Source: UBA2377 sp964525935 (GTDB taxonomy: Bacteria > Verrucomicrobiota > Verrucomicrobiia > Opitutales > Opitutaceae). Taken from it: 64,000 bases of DNA. Within the stretch, counting starts at the first letter, position 1, and every line of letters starts with the position of its first letter. The position numbers were made by a program, and so were the translations under genes. The stretch covers positions 310,001 through 374,000 of the forward strand of contig CAZGJZ010000004.1 in the NCBI GenBank assembly GCA_964525935.1, in the 5' to 3' direction. Under the pieces are notes generated by a model, which saw only the letters and a program-made list of their open reading frames with translations, was not told the DNA's origin and made no database searches. Below are positions 26,685-35,407 of the stretch, piece after piece.

Positions 26685-26722
26685 GGGCGGTGGGTGCTGG
26701 GCGCGGCGTGGCGGAGCGCGGG

Positions 26723-27478
26723 TTAGGCCTTGGCGAGTTCCTTCTTCACCCAGTCGTAGCCCTTGGCCTCGAGTTCGAGGGCGAGGGATTTGTCGCCGCT
26801 CTTGATGATGCGGCCGTCCCACATGACGTGGACGTGATCCGGCACGATGTAATCGAGCAGGCGCTGGTAGTGGGTGATCATCAGGATGCCGAGCGTGCCG
26901 CCACGCATGGCATTGACGCCCTCGGAGACGATGCGGAGCGCGTCGATGTCGAGGCCGGAGTCGGTTTCGTCCATGAGGGCGAACTTGGGCTCGAGCATGG
27001 CCATCTGGAGGATTTCGCAGCGCTTCTTTTCACCGCCGGAGAAGCCGTCGTTGACGGCGCGGGAGGTGAACTTGCGGTCGATCTTGAGCAGATCCATCTT
27101 CGCGTAGAGACGCTTGTAATAACCGGTGGCATCGAGCTCCTCGCCCTCGGCCATGCGGGCCTGGACAGCGGCGCGGAGGAAATTGGCGATGGTCACGCCG
27201 GGGATCTCGCTCGGGTATTGGAACGCGAGGAAGAGGCCGGCGCGGGCGCGCTCGTCGGCCTGCATCGTGAGGATGGATTTGCCGTCGAGGAGGACGTCAC
27301 CCTGGGTGATCGTGTAGTCGGGGTGGCCGGCGATGGCTTTCGAGAGCGTGGATTTGCCGGTGCCGTTGGGCCCCATGATGGCGTGGACTTCACCGCTGTT
27401 GATGGTGAGGTTGAAGCCCTTGACGATTTTCTTTTCGCCGATGGAAACGTGGAGGTCTTTGATTTCGAGCTGGGACAT
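26723..27478 (-). CDS. sufC: Suf ABC ATPase SufC
   Basis: ATPase of the SufBCD scaffold. At 251 residues: Walker A GPNGTGKSTL, Q-loop region, ABC signature FSGGEKKRCEI, Walker B LMDETDSGLD and the H-loop in ILMITHYQRLLDYI. All family features are intact. It lies 31 bp after the Fur-like regulator and 38 bp before sufB. Confidence 0.97.
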   Translation of the reverse strand: MSQLEIKDLHVSIGEKKIVKGFNLTINSGEVHAIMGPNGTGKSTLSKAIAGHPDYTITQGDVLLDGKSILTMQADERARAGLFLAFQYPSEIPGVTIANFLRAAVQARMAEGEELDATGYYKRLYAKMDLLKIDRKFTSRAVNDGFSGGEKKRCEILQMAMLEPKFALMDETDSGLDIDALRIVSEGVNAMRGGTLGILMITHYQRLLDYIVPDHVHVMWDGRIIKSGDKSLALELEAKGYDWVKKELAKA

Positions 27479-27509
27479 GTGATTAAAAGGGAGCTGCGCG
27501 GGGCGGGCT

Positions 27510-27941
27510 TTAGCTGTTGGGCTGGGCTTTGCCGCGGAAGATGATGTCGACGGAGTTGGCGTCGTAGCCGGGCGGGAGAATGGTCTTCACCTGATCGAGC
27601 AGGTTGGCGGGCAGGTCGATGTCGTGGGTCGAACCGGTCTGCTCATCGTGAAAATGCGCGTGCGGGCGCTGATTGGGGCAGTAGCGGGTGGGACCGCGCT
27701 CGAAGTTGACGGCGCGGACGACGCGGCACTGCACGAGGGTTTCGAGGCAGTTGTAAACGGTGGCCAGCGAGATGGTCGGCATCTCCGCCTTGACGCGGGC
27801 AAAAACCTCGTCGGCGGTGGGGTGGTCGCGCTTCTTCAGGAGCACGTTAAACACCACTTCGCGCTGAGGCGTGGACCGCAGGCCGCTGTCGGCCAGGGTT
27901 TGGGTGAGTGACTCGGGGGTAGCGGTTGAGGCAGAAGGCAT
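27510..27941 (-). CDS. Fur/PerR-family repressor leading the suf operon
   Basis: The 143-residue protein has the Fur-family winged helix (LRSTPQREVVFNVLLKKRDHPTADEVFARV; ISLATVYNCLETLVQ) and a dimer domain with HAHFHDEQTG. The structural-zinc CxxC pair normally after the HxH segment is missing (DEQTG stands there), so it depends at most on the regulatory metal site. It is the first gene of fur-like > sufC > sufB > sufD > sufT-like, with a pair of PerR-box-like sites just upstream. An autoregulated sensor of iron, peroxide or Fe-S demand is inferred. A TTG start 18 nt upstream is possible; the ATG is preferred. Confidence 0.88.
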   Translation of the reverse strand: MPSASTATPESLTQTLADSGLRSTPQREVVFNVLLKKRDHPTADEVFARVKAEMPTISLATVYNCLETLVQCRVVRAVNFERGPTRYCPNQRPHAHFHDEQTGSTHDIDLPANLLDQVKTILPPGYDANSVDIIFRGKAQPNS

Positions 27942-27963
27942 GTGGGTTGGGAGGGTCAACCAA

Positions 27964-27978
27964 TTGGAATGGTTCTAA
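27964..27978 (-). promoter_or_regulatory. PerR-box-like operator A
   Basis: The 15-mer TTGGAATGGTTCTAA is a near-palindrome with 7-1-7 layout, similar to PerR boxes (TTATAAT-N-ATTATAA). It lies 23 bp upstream of the Fur-like start and is nearly the reverse complement of the second site. Confidence 0.55.
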
Positions 27979-27992
27979 ATCGCAAGTGAGAA

Positions 27993-28007
27993 TTAGAATT
28001 ATTCCAA
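27993..28007 (-). promoter_or_regulatory. PerR-box-like operator B
   Basis: The 15-mer TTAGAATTATTCCAA is a good 7-1-7 palindrome (one mismatch to perfect symmetry), 14 bp beyond site A. The two sites flank GCAAGTGAGAA and sit where the fur-suf promoter must be. Confidence 0.6.
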
Positions 28008-28068
28008 AGAAAGGTCTTTGACGATCTGAGGGTGATCTCAGGTTGTTTATAAACAACGGGTTATTGGC

Positions 28069-28614
28069 TCACGGGCGCCAGCACCAGTGCCATGGTTCGA
28101 AGACGATGCCGTGGCGGTTGTTGCGAGGATAGGAGAGGTGGAACCCGTAGGTCGCGGCATGGGAAATGAGCCATCCGTATTCGTAGGTTCGGGTAAAGCT
28201 ATCGAGCAATGGAGGGTCACTGAGGGAGCCAATATCGAGGGCACGGCCGGTGTGGTGTTCGCTGAAACCGGGCGCGGCGAGGATGCTAAGGATGTCGGGG
28301 ATCGAGTGGCCGGCGGCGAGTTTTTCGCGGATGATGGCGGCTTGGCGGGCGACGCTGCGGAAGCCGGAGATCGGCAGTAGTTCGCGGCCAGCAGCGCTGG
28401 CGGTGGTATACATTTGCTGCCAGGCAGCGGCAGCCGGCGGGATAAGGCGGACGGGGGTGCCGTCGGGCTTTTGACCGACAGTAATGAGTGTAGCCTCGTC
28501 GGCCTCGGGTTGGAGCGGGAGGCCGCGACGCGCGGCGTAGTCGGCGGGCAGGCCGAGTTCGCGGTGGAGGGCAGCGATGCGCGCGGCGTAAGCGTTATCG
28601 GCCGGAGGATTCAC
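28069..28614 (-). CDS. D-alanyl-D-alanine carboxypeptidase, VanY/M15 family
   Basis: The 181-residue protein has the zinc-binding pattern of peptidase M15B: LLPISGFRSVARQ (Arg), SEHHTGRALDIG (S-x-H-x(6)-D) and EPWHWCW (Glu catalytic, His zinc). No signal peptide is visible, though an alternative start could add one. It trims the terminal D-Ala from murein peptides. It follows the aldo/keto reductase by 18 bp on the same strand; the pairing is probably incidental. Confidence 0.88.
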   Translation of the reverse strand: MNPPADNAYAARIAALHRELGLPADYAARRGLPLQPEADEATLITVGQKPDGTPVRLIPPAAAAWQQMYTTASAAGRELLPISGFRSVARQAAIIREKLAAGHSIPDILSILAAPGFSEHHTGRALDIGSLSDPPLLDSFTRTYEYGWLISHAATYGFHLSYPRNNRHGIVFEPWHWCWRP

Positions 28615-28632
28615 CGCGCGCGGGTCTGGCGT

Positions 28633-29598
28633 TTAGGCCGGGGAGAATTCCTTCACGTGCAGCTTGCGGGCCTGGGCCAGCTCGTCGGCGGAATAGGGCA
28701 CGGCGTCGGAAGCCGAGGCGCAGTCGAGGATCTCCTCGAGTTTGCGGGAGCCGGCGAGGACGAGGGAAATGTTCGGGTTGGCGAGCACCCAGCGCATGGC
28801 GGCGGCGGCGAGGGATTTCACGTCGCGACGCACGAGCAGGGCCTTGTAGCGGTCGGCGGTCTCGACGCGCTCGATGATCTCGGCGCGCGGGTAGCGGGCA
28901 TTGAGCGAGCCTTCCGGGAAAACGATGTCCTTCGTGAACGTGCCGCCGAGGAAACCGTTGGCGAGCGACTCGCGGGCGACGATGCCGATGTTCATCTTGC
29001 CGAGCTCGGCGATGAAGCCCTCGGTCTCACGGTTCATGAGGCTGTAGACGACCTGGACGACGTCGATCTTGCCGGCCTGCGCCCACTCGCGGCACATGTC
29101 GCGGGTTTTATCGAAAAGCGAGATAGAGTGGCCGACGGCGCGGACCTTGCCGGATTTTTTCAATTTCTCGAGTGCGCCCCAGACATCGTCCTGAATCTGG
29201 TCGGGACCGAAGGGTGAGTGGAAGAACAGCACATCGATGCGGTCGGTGCCGAGGCGGCGAAGGCTGTCCTCGACGGACTGCGTGACGCCTTCGGCGCTGA
29301 AAAAGGTGTTGAGGTGTCCGCGCGTCGGGTAGCGGCCGAACTTCGTGGCGATGCTGACCTTGTCGCGGTCGGCGCCGAGCGCCTGGCCGAGGACTTTTTC
29401 GGCGATGCCGTCTTCGTCCTTGGTGCCGTAAAGCGGGGCCGTGTCGTAGAAATTGATGCCGGCGTCGAGTGCGCCGCGGATGGCGCGGTGTGCGTCACTG
29501 GCGCCGACGCTGCCGTAGACGGGCGAGCCAAAGGCCCAGGTGCCGAGAGAGACTTCGCTGACTTTGATGCCGGTGCGGCCAAGGGGACGGTATTGCAT
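28633..29598 (-). CDS. Aldo/keto reductase
   Basis: An NADPH-dependent TIM-barrel oxidoreductase of 321 residues. The tetrad is visible: Asp and Tyr in INFYDTAPLYG, Lys in SIATKFGR and His in VLFFHSPFGPD. Opening block QYRPLGRTGIKVSEVSLGTWAFG and the coenzyme region SLVLAGSRKLEEI are typical. Preceded by a 23-bp perfect inverted repeat that is a likely operator. Substrate unknown, probably an aldehyde or sugar. Confidence 0.9.
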   Translation of the reverse strand: MQYRPLGRTGIKVSEVSLGTWAFGSPVYGSVGASDAHRAIRGALDAGINFYDTAPLYGTKDEDGIAEKVLGQALGADRDKVSIATKFGRYPTRGHLNTFFSAEGVTQSVEDSLRRLGTDRIDVLFFHSPFGPDQIQDDVWGALEKLKKSGKVRAVGHSISLFDKTRDMCREWAQAGKIDVVQVVYSLMNRETEGFIAELGKMNIGIVARESLANGFLGGTFTKDIVFPEGSLNARYPRAEIIERVETADRYKALLVRRDVKSLAAAAMRWVLANPNISLVLAGSRKLEEILDCASASDAVPYSADELAQARKLHVKEFSPA

Positions 29599-29632
29599 GG
29601 AAGGAAGAGGGATGAAGAAAGGATAAATGCCA

Positions 29633-29655
29633 TTTGTAACCTAATAGGTTACAAA
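29633..29655 (-). promoter_or_regulatory. Perfect inverted repeat, likely operator of the aldo/keto reductase
   Basis: Half-sites TTTGTAACCT and AGGTTACAAA are perfect complements around a 3-nt spacer (AAT). It lies 35 bp upstream of the reductase start and 17 bp after the creatininase stop. No T-tract follows, so it is not a terminator. The GTAACC-type word resembles sites bound by small winged-helix repressors (HxlR/MarR), but no such gene is in the window. Confidence 0.65.
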
Positions 29656-29671
29656 CTGGTTTGGGCTGGGA

Positions 29672-30385
29672 TCAGGGGGCGAGGGCGGTGGCGAGGAGTT
29701 TTTGGGCGCCGGCGACGAAAGCGGCGGTGTAGACGCGGCCTTTTTCAGCGGAGGATTCGCGCGGGTCGGGACCCCAGACTGCGTCCTGCTCGAGGGTGGG
29801 CACACGGTCGGCGGGGAGACGCTTGAGATCCACGCAGTCCGGATCCGTGTGCATGAGGAAGGAGATTTCGCCGAGCGCGGCGTGGTTCACCACGACGATT
29901 TCCTTGTCGATGAGATCGGTCTCGGAGGTGGCGATGGCGCGGGTGCCGGACTGGCGGGCGTTGAACTGCGCCGCCTCGTCCTTGATGATGTCGTAGTGCG
30001 GCTGGCCGACATGGCCGGCGAGGATGAAGACGACGCGGAATTTCTCGTCGGCCAGCTGGTCAAGGTGTTCGCGCACGAGCCCGCGGAGGAGAGTTTCGCT
30101 GAAATCGAGCGAGTGGCGCGAGTGGCCGAGCGCCTTCAGGCCCTTGATGGTGTTGGCGGCGACATAGACCGGCGGCAGCACGAGGCCGCCGGCGACCTTG
30201 GCGAGTGCGGCGCAGAGCCCATGGGCCTTGAGGCCGTCGAGGCCGATGGCGGCGTGCTTGCCGTGATATTCGAGGGCGCCCCACGGGAGGTAGGCGACGG
30301 GATGTTTTTGGAAGATCGCCTCGATCTCGGCGGGCATCAGGCGTTCGTAGAGGCCCCAGGCGGGAGTGGTCGAGGGAGTGGTCAT
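29672..30385 (-). CDS. Creatininase-family amidohydrolase
   Basis: The 237-residue protein carries LPWGALEYHGKHAAIGLDG, the family's metal-binding E-x-H-G...D, and FILAGHVGQPHYD (G-H-x-G). The family hydrolyses cyclic or linear amides (creatinine, formamidopyrimidines); the substrate cannot be told here. No hydantoinase or purine genes are near. Confidence 0.85.
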   Translation of the reverse strand: MTTPSTTPAWGLYERLMPAEIEAIFQKHPVAYLPWGALEYHGKHAAIGLDGLKAHGLCAALAKVAGGLVLPPVYVAANTIKGLKALGHSRHSLDFSETLLRGLVREHLDQLADEKFRVVFILAGHVGQPHYDIIKDEAAQFNARQSGTRAIATSETDLIDKEIVVVNHAALGEISFLMHTDPDCVDLKRLPADRVPTLEQDAVWGPDPRESSAEKGRVYTAAFVAGAQKLLATALAP

Positions 30386-30577
30386 GCGGGAAAAAGGTGA
30401 AAAAAGCGGAGAGCCAGAAGGGCCGACGATGGCGGGCGCACGAGGGCCGCCAAGATTTTATTGTGACGCCGCGATGACGAAAACGCCCATTGCTTTTCGG
30501 CGGCGGGTCGCGCTTTAATCGCGGCGAACCCTGATCGGGTTCACTCTCTGTCGGATAACCCTCAACCCCTGATCAAC

Positions 30578-31021
30578 ATGGCTACGTTTATTCCTCTCAT
30601 CAGCTCCGGCACCGCCGGTCCGCTCGGTGTTCTCCATCTGCCGCGTCTGTGGCTCAAGGCCTCGCTTGAGGCGCGCAACAAGCTCGATTCCCGCTATCCC
30701 GGCTGTGGCAAAGGCTACGACCAGATGACGATCGACGCGCTCGGCCTGAAGACCGATGCCGTGCTCGCCTTCATCAAGGACAAGCGCCCGACGTATCCGC
30801 AGTTTGAGGCCTGGATCAAGGCCCAGCCCGGCGTGAAGCTGGACAAGGCCTCGATCGAGAAGCACAACGCGGGCGTCCGCGGCTACATCCACGACGATGC
30901 GACCCGCAAGGGCGTGCTCGGCAACAACGGCATCCCGGATGACGCCAACGCCCCGAAGGACGCCGTGCGCCTCAACGACCTCGACAGCTGGCAGGAATTC
31001 CACGCTGACGTGCTCAAGTAA
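30578..31021 (+). CDS. DUF5069-family protein
   Basis: A soluble 147-residue protein with LPRLWLKASLEARNKLDSRYPGCGKGYDQMTIDALGL and TYPQFEAWIKAQPG, matching the small DUF5069 family, widespread in Verrucomicrobiota. Codon use is strong and biased, with its own terminator, suggesting a well-expressed gene. Function unknown. Confidence 0.78.
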   Translation: MATFIPLISSGTAGPLGVLHLPRLWLKASLEARNKLDSRYPGCGKGYDQMTIDALGLKTDAVLAFIKDKRPTYPQFEAWIKAQPGVKLDKASIEKHNAGVRGYIHDDATRKGVLGNNGIPDDANAPKDAVRLNDLDSWQEFHADVLK

Positions 31022-31040
31022 GCACCGTCCGCCTTTTTCA

Positions 31041-31074
31041 GCGCCGACCGCTTTTGCGGCCGGCGCTTTTTTTT
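31041..31074 (+). terminator. Rho-independent terminator
   Basis: Stem GCGCCGACCGC / GCGGCCGGCGC (one mismatch) with a TTTT loop, followed by eight T residues, 19 bp after the DUF5069 stop. Confidence 0.9.
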
Positions 31075-31172
31075 GCCCGGATGGGCCGGTGGCGGATGCG
31101 GAACCGCCTGCGCAAACCCGAGTCGATGCTACGCAGTCCCTTCAACCACCGGCCTCCTTGTTTTCCGCGCGC

Positions 31173-32681
31173 ATGCGAATTTATCCACTGATACTCTGCC
31201 TGCTGACGTCGATCCTGACGGCCGCAGGGGTCAACCACCTGAATGTCGACCACGCCTACGTGGTCGGGCAGGCCCGCACGCTGGCGAGCCAGCCTTACGA
31301 TGCCGACCGCGGAGCGGTTTCGAAATCCGTCCGCAGCCTGAGCTACGATGACTACCGGCGGATCCGTTTCCGGCCGGAACACGCGCTGTGGCAGGAAGGC
31401 GGGTTGCCGTTCCGGGTGCAGTTTTTTCATCCCGGTTACATCTATGATCGCACCGTGGTGCTGCATGAGTTCTCGCCTGGCTACTCGCAGGTCATCCCCT
31501 TTAATTCCGAGCGTTTCGATTATCAGGATTCCAAATTTCCTTTTTGGGGGAAATGGGGACTCGGTTACGCGGGCTTCAAGATCCTTCACGAACTCAACGA
31601 GCCGGGCAAATGGGACGAGGTCATCTCGTTTCTCGGCGCCAGTTATTTCCGGGCGCTGGCCACCGGGCAATTTTACGGCATCTCATCCCGCGGTCTGGCG
31701 CTGAATGCCGGCGGCCCGGGTGCCGAGGAGTTTCCGCGCTTCGTCGAATTCTGGCTGGGCAAACCCGAGGCTGACACCAAGGCGGTCACCGTCCACGCGT
31801 TGCTCGACAGTCCGAGTGTCGCGGGCGCCTACACCTTCGTGGTGCAACCCGGCGTCGAAACGCTCGTGGAGGTCAAGGCCACGCTCTTCTTCCGGACGGC
31901 GGTGGCGACGGTGGGGTTGGCGCCGCTCACGAGCATGTTCTGGTTTGGCGAAGGCTCGGCGCACCGGTTCGGCGATTTCCGACCCGAGGTGCACGATTCC
32001 GACGGGTTGCTGGTGGCGACCGACGCCAAGACGCGGCTCTGGCGGCCGCTGCGCAACCCGCAAGGCATGAGCCTGACCGATATTCCCGCGGCCACGCTGG
32101 CCGGATTTGGGCTGCTGCAACGCGACCGGAATTTTTCGTCCTACGAAGATATCGAGGCGCGCTATGAACGCCGGCCGAGTGTGTGGGTTGAGCCGGTGGG
32201 ACAATGGCCGGCCGGGCGCGTGCGATTGATGGAGCTGCCGGCCGGGCACGAGTATCAGGACAATGTTGTCGCCTTCTGGATGCCGGAGCAGCCGGTGGTG
32301 CCGGGCGCCGAGCCATTGGAATTGGCGTGGCGGTTGCACTGGACGAATGCGCCGGCGTTTGGCGGCCCGTCCGGCTACGTCCGGGCGACGCGCCAAACCG
32401 TGCAGGACGGAGCGCCGGGGCAGACACATTTCATCATCGACTACGCGGCGGCATCGCTGGCGGCATTCGGCGCCGGGCAAGCGCCGCAGGCCCAAGTCGA
32501 GGTGCCGGCGGGCGTGAAAATCACGGAGCAGCAAGTGATCCGCAACGAAATCGACGGCTCGTGGCGCTTGAGCCTGCGGCTGGCGGCTGCGCCGGGTGGC
32601 GCACCGGTGGAAATTCGCGCCCGCCTGATCGTGGACGGCGAACCGGTCAGCGAAACCTGGCTCATGCCATGGGAACCGTGA
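31173..32681 (+). CDS. opgG: Periplasmic glucan biosynthesis protein OpgG/MdoG
   Basis: Needed for backbone branching or release of osmoregulated periplasmic glucans. After a signal peptide (residues 1-19) come the family's blocks: YDDYRRIRFRPEHALW, FQVQFFHPG-like FRVQFFHPGYIYDRTVVLHEF, GYAGFKILHELN, GASYFRALATGQFYGISSRGLALN and FGLLQRDRNFSSYEDIEARYERRPSVWVEP. The 502-residue length is normal. A longer frame starting at 30897 lacks homologous sequence. First gene of a three-gene operon. Confidence 0.95.
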   Translation: MRIYPLILCLLTSILTAAGVNHLNVDHAYVVGQARTLASQPYDADRGAVSKSVRSLSYDDYRRIRFRPEHALWQEGGLPFRVQFFHPGYIYDRTVVLHEFSPGYSQVIPFNSERFDYQDSKFPFWGKWGLGYAGFKILHELNEPGKWDEVISFLGASYFRALATGQFYGISSRGLALNAGGPGAEEFPRFVEFWLGKPEADTKAVTVHALLDSPSVAGAYTFVVQPGVETLVEVKATLFFRTAVATVGLAPLTSMFWFGEGSAHRFGDFRPEVHDSDGLLVATDAKTRLWRPLRNPQGMSLTDIPAATLAGFGLLQRDRNFSSYEDIEARYERRPSVWVEPVGQWPAGRVRLMELPAGHEYQDNVVAFWMPEQPVVPGAEPLELAWRLHWTNAPAFGGPSGYVRATRQTVQDGAPGQTHFIIDYAAASLAAFGAGQAPQAQVEVPAGVKITEQQVIRNEIDGSWRLSLRLAAAPGGAPVEIRARLIVDGEPVSETWLMPWEP

Positions 32682-33244
32682 CCGTTGAAACGGAGCAGAC
32701 GGAGCCAGTGTGGCGCGAGATGGGTGGACGCGTCGCGGTTTACCTGCGCGCCTGCCGGATCAACGATCCCGTGTTGCGGCATCGTTTGGTCGAACGCGTG
32801 CTCGGCGCGGCCCGGCACGCCCAGCAATCGCAGCCGGAGCGGGCGCCCGTGGAGTTGGTGGCGGAGGAAATCCAGCGGCTCGTTGACGAATGGACGATTC
32901 GCTTCATCCAGCCGGCGGCGGCTGAAACCGCGGTCCAGCGATTTGCGCATGCGCGGTCGGCGGCCGTGCTCGCGGATCTGGCGCATCGCTGGCCCGGTGG
33001 GTTTCTCAGCCCTGAGGCAGCGCCGGAAAAATTCGGCCGGGAGTTTCGCGACACTTACCTGGAGGCCGGTCCAGAGCTGGATTTTTCCCCGATGACGCCG
33101 CGGCCCATCGATTTCGGCCCGGTTTCCAGCCTCGCGGGCGAGACGTGGAAGACCTTCGACAAGTGGCCGATCCTGCGCGGGGCGGTCGTCTGGGGGCTGT
33201 TCACCGGCCTGCTGCTGCTGGCGCTTTACGCCATGCACTACTGA
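32669..33244 (+). CDS. Unknown membrane protein between opgG and opgH
   Basis: The 191-residue product has no family I recognise. Most of it is a soluble helical domain (LRHRLVERVLGAARHAQQ; VELVAEEIQRLVDEWTIRF; AHARSAAVLADLAHRW), ending in one C-terminal transmembrane helix (AVVWGLFTGLLLLALYAMHY). The ATG at 32669 overlaps opgG by 13 bp; a GTG at 32678 would give a 4-bp GTGA overlap and is equally plausible. It ends 6 bp before opgH. Tight packing suggests a role in glucan synthesis, perhaps as an adaptor holding OpgH. Confidence 0.8.
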   Translation: MGTVTVETEQTEPVWREMGGRVAVYLRACRINDPVLRHRLVERVLGAARHAQQSQPERAPVELVAEEIQRLVDEWTIRFIQPAAAETAVQRFAHARSAAVLADLAHRWPGGFLSPEAAPEKFGREFRDTYLEAGPELDFSPMTPRPIDFGPVSSLAGETWKTFDKWPILRGAVVWGLFTGLLLLALYAMHY

Positions 33245-33250
33245 CCCGCC

Positions 33251-35395
33251 ATGCCGCCGCCGCCTGATTTTCATTCTGAAACGGTGACCGCCACGCAGAT
33301 GACGCGCCGGCGGGTGCGGATGATCACCTTTGTGATCGTGGTCACGGGCATCGCGGCGCTGCTGATGGCGGACCTGCTCTGGGGCATGCCGCTGGCCGGG
33401 TGGGGCGCGGTCAGCTGGGTGCTGTTTGTGCTGCTGTTCGCGCAGATCGCGTTTGGCTTTGCGCAGGCGCTGTTTGGTTTTGTGATCCGCTGCCGGCCGC
33501 ACCGCCGGCAGACGATTGACCAGAGCTTGCCGGAGGATGAAGCCATCGTGCCGCTGGCGCCGACGGCGATCATCATGCCGATCTACAACGAGGAAGTGCG
33601 GCGTGTGTATGCGGGTCTGCGGGCGACTTATGAATCGGTCGCGCGCACCGGGCAGGGCGGGCAGTTTGATTTTTTCATTCTCAGCGACTCGACCGATCCA
33701 AACATCTGGGTCGAAGAAGAGATGGGCTGGGTGGCCCTCGGCCGCGAGCTGAAGGCGCGCGGGAAGATTTTTTACCGCCGCCGCCGCGTGCACGCCAATA
33801 AGAAGGCGGGTAACATCGCCGACTTTTGCCGACGCTGGGGGCGCCGTTACCGCTACATGGTTGTGCTCGATGCCGACAGCGTGATGCAGGGCGATACGCT
33901 GGTGCGCATGGTGCGGATGATGGAGCGAAATCCGGCGGTCGGCTTGATCCAGACGGCGCCGCAGCTGATCCGCGGCGAGACCTTGTTTGCCCGCGTGCTG
34001 CAATTCGCCGCGCGGGTTTACGGCCCGATCTTTCGCGACGGGATGAATTACTGGCAGCAGGGCGAGGGCAACTACTGGGGGCACAACGCCATCATCCGCG
34101 TGGCGCCGTTTGTCGCGCATTGTGCGCTGCCCACGCTGCCGGGCCGCGAGCCGTTTGGCGGGCGGATTCTCAGCCACGATTTTGTCGAGGCCGCGCTCCT
34201 GCGCCGCGCAGGCTGGGCGGTGTGGCTCTGGCCGGACGCGACCGGCAGTTACGAGGAAGGACCGGCGAACCTCGTTGATTACGCCAAGCGCGACCGACGC
34301 TGGTGTCAGGGTAATCTCCAGCATTTCTGGCTGGTCTTCGCGCGCCAGTTGCGGGGCGCGAGCCGCATCCATTTGTCGCTCGGAATTTTTTCCTACGCTT
34401 CGTCCCTGCTGTGGCTGGCTTCCCTCGTGTTGGGTTCACTGCTCATCATCGGCTTCAACCGGACCGGCCTGAGCTGGCTGCCGACGCCCGGGTTGGCCGA
34501 GACGCTGGGCCTGGGCATGCAAACGTCGCTGCTGGTGGGCCTGACCTTGGTGCTGCTGTTCGGTCCCAAGCTGTTCGCGGTCGCCGATCTGCTGCGGCAA
34601 CCGGGCGGCGCGCGGCCATTCGGTGGGTTGAAAGCGGTGCTGACCGGCGTCGCGTGGGAGTCGCTCTTCTCGGTTTTGCTGGCGCCGGCGCTGATGCTTT
34701 TCCACGCGCAATTCGTGGTGGCGACCGTGTTGGGGCGGGGCGTGAGCTGGGTGACGCAGCGGCGTGGCGGCGGGCGCGAGGAAGATCCGACGGAGTGGCG
34801 CGAGGCGCGCGCGATGTTATTCGGCCACACCGTCACCGGCGTGATCTGGCTCGGCGTGTTGCTTGCCTTTGCGCCGTCGCTGGTGTGGTGGATGTTGCCG
34901 CTGCTGGTGGGGTTGGCGGGCGCCATCCCCTTTGCGGTGTGGACGGGCCGCGTCAGCCTAGGCCGGGCGGCGCGGGCGCGGGGCTGGTTTGCGACGCCGG
35001 AAGAGCTGGCGCCGCCGGTTGAACTCGTGGCGTTGGCTGCCGCGGAAAGCAATCCGCCCGACAACCTGCCGCCGAAGGTCGACCATGGGAGGGACGAAGG
35101 GTTGATCCGCGTGGTGCTCGATCCCTACGTCAATGCCGTGCACCGCTGCCTGTTGCGCGCCCGGCCGGAGCGCTCGGCGGTGATCACGCGTTACTTTTTC
35201 CGCATGCAGGAAAAGCTGCTGCACGAGGGCCCGGCCGCCCTCAGCTCGCGCGAAAAAGTCGCGTTGCTCTCCGATGCCGCGTCGGTTGACCGGCTGCATT
35301 TGCAGGTATGGCTGCGCCCCGCGGCGGAAATGGCGCCATGCTGGCAGACGTATCTGGCGGCTTACGCGCCGGTTGATCTCGGTGACGCGGCCTAG
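33251..35395 (+). CDS. opgH: Membrane glucan beta-1,2-glucosyltransferase OpgH/MdoH
   Basis: Processive GT2 enzyme that makes the glucan backbone from UDP-glucose and exports it. The 714-residue protein has transmembrane helices near the N-terminus (residues 24-80), the catalytic domain (TAIIMPIYNEEVRR; MVVLDADSVMQGDTL with D-x-D; RILSHDFVEAALLRRAGW; DRRWCQGNLQHFW, the Q/RxxRW block) and further helices (about 375-520). It is shorter than the E. coli enzyme at the N-terminus. Follows opgG and the unknown gene. Confidence 0.95.
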   Translation: MPPPPDFHSETVTATQMTRRRVRMITFVIVVTGIAALLMADLLWGMPLAGWGAVSWVLFVLLFAQIAFGFAQALFGFVIRCRPHRRQTIDQSLPEDEAIVPLAPTAIIMPIYNEEVRRVYAGLRATYESVARTGQGGQFDFFILSDSTDPNIWVEEEMGWVALGRELKARGKIFYRRRRVHANKKAGNIADFCRRWGRRYRYMVVLDADSVMQGDTLVRMVRMMERNPAVGLIQTAPQLIRGETLFARVLQFAARVYGPIFRDGMNYWQQGEGNYWGHNAIIRVAPFVAHCALPTLPGREPFGGRILSHDFVEAALLRRAGWAVWLWPDATGSYEEGPANLVDYAKRDRRWCQGNLQHFWLVFARQLRGASRIHLSLGIFSYASSLLWLASLVLGSLLIIGFNRTGLSWLPTPGLAETLGLGMQTSLLVGLTLVLLFGPKLFAVADLLRQPGGARPFGGLKAVLTGVAWESLFSVLLAPALMLFHAQFVVATVLGRGVSWVTQRRGGGREEDPTEWREARAMLFGHTVTGVIWLGVLLAFAPSLVWWMLPLLVGLAGAIPFAVWTGRVSLGRAARARGWFATPEELAPPVELVALAAAESNPPDNLPPKVDHGRDEGLIRVVLDPYVNAVHRCLLRARPERSAVITRYFFRMQEKLLHEGPAALSSREKVALLSDAASVDRLHLQVWLRPAAEMAPCWQTYLAAYAPVDLGDAA

Positions 35396-35407
35396 CCGCG
35401 TCCCGGC

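Noticed and set aside
30897..31172. Extended start for opgG
   Set aside because: It runs through the DUF5069 gene and its terminator; the signal peptide at 31173 fits.
32441..34372. 643-residue frame opposite opgG/opgH
   Set aside because: Arg/His/Pro-rich shadow, no motif, no ribosome site; the opg genes are certain.
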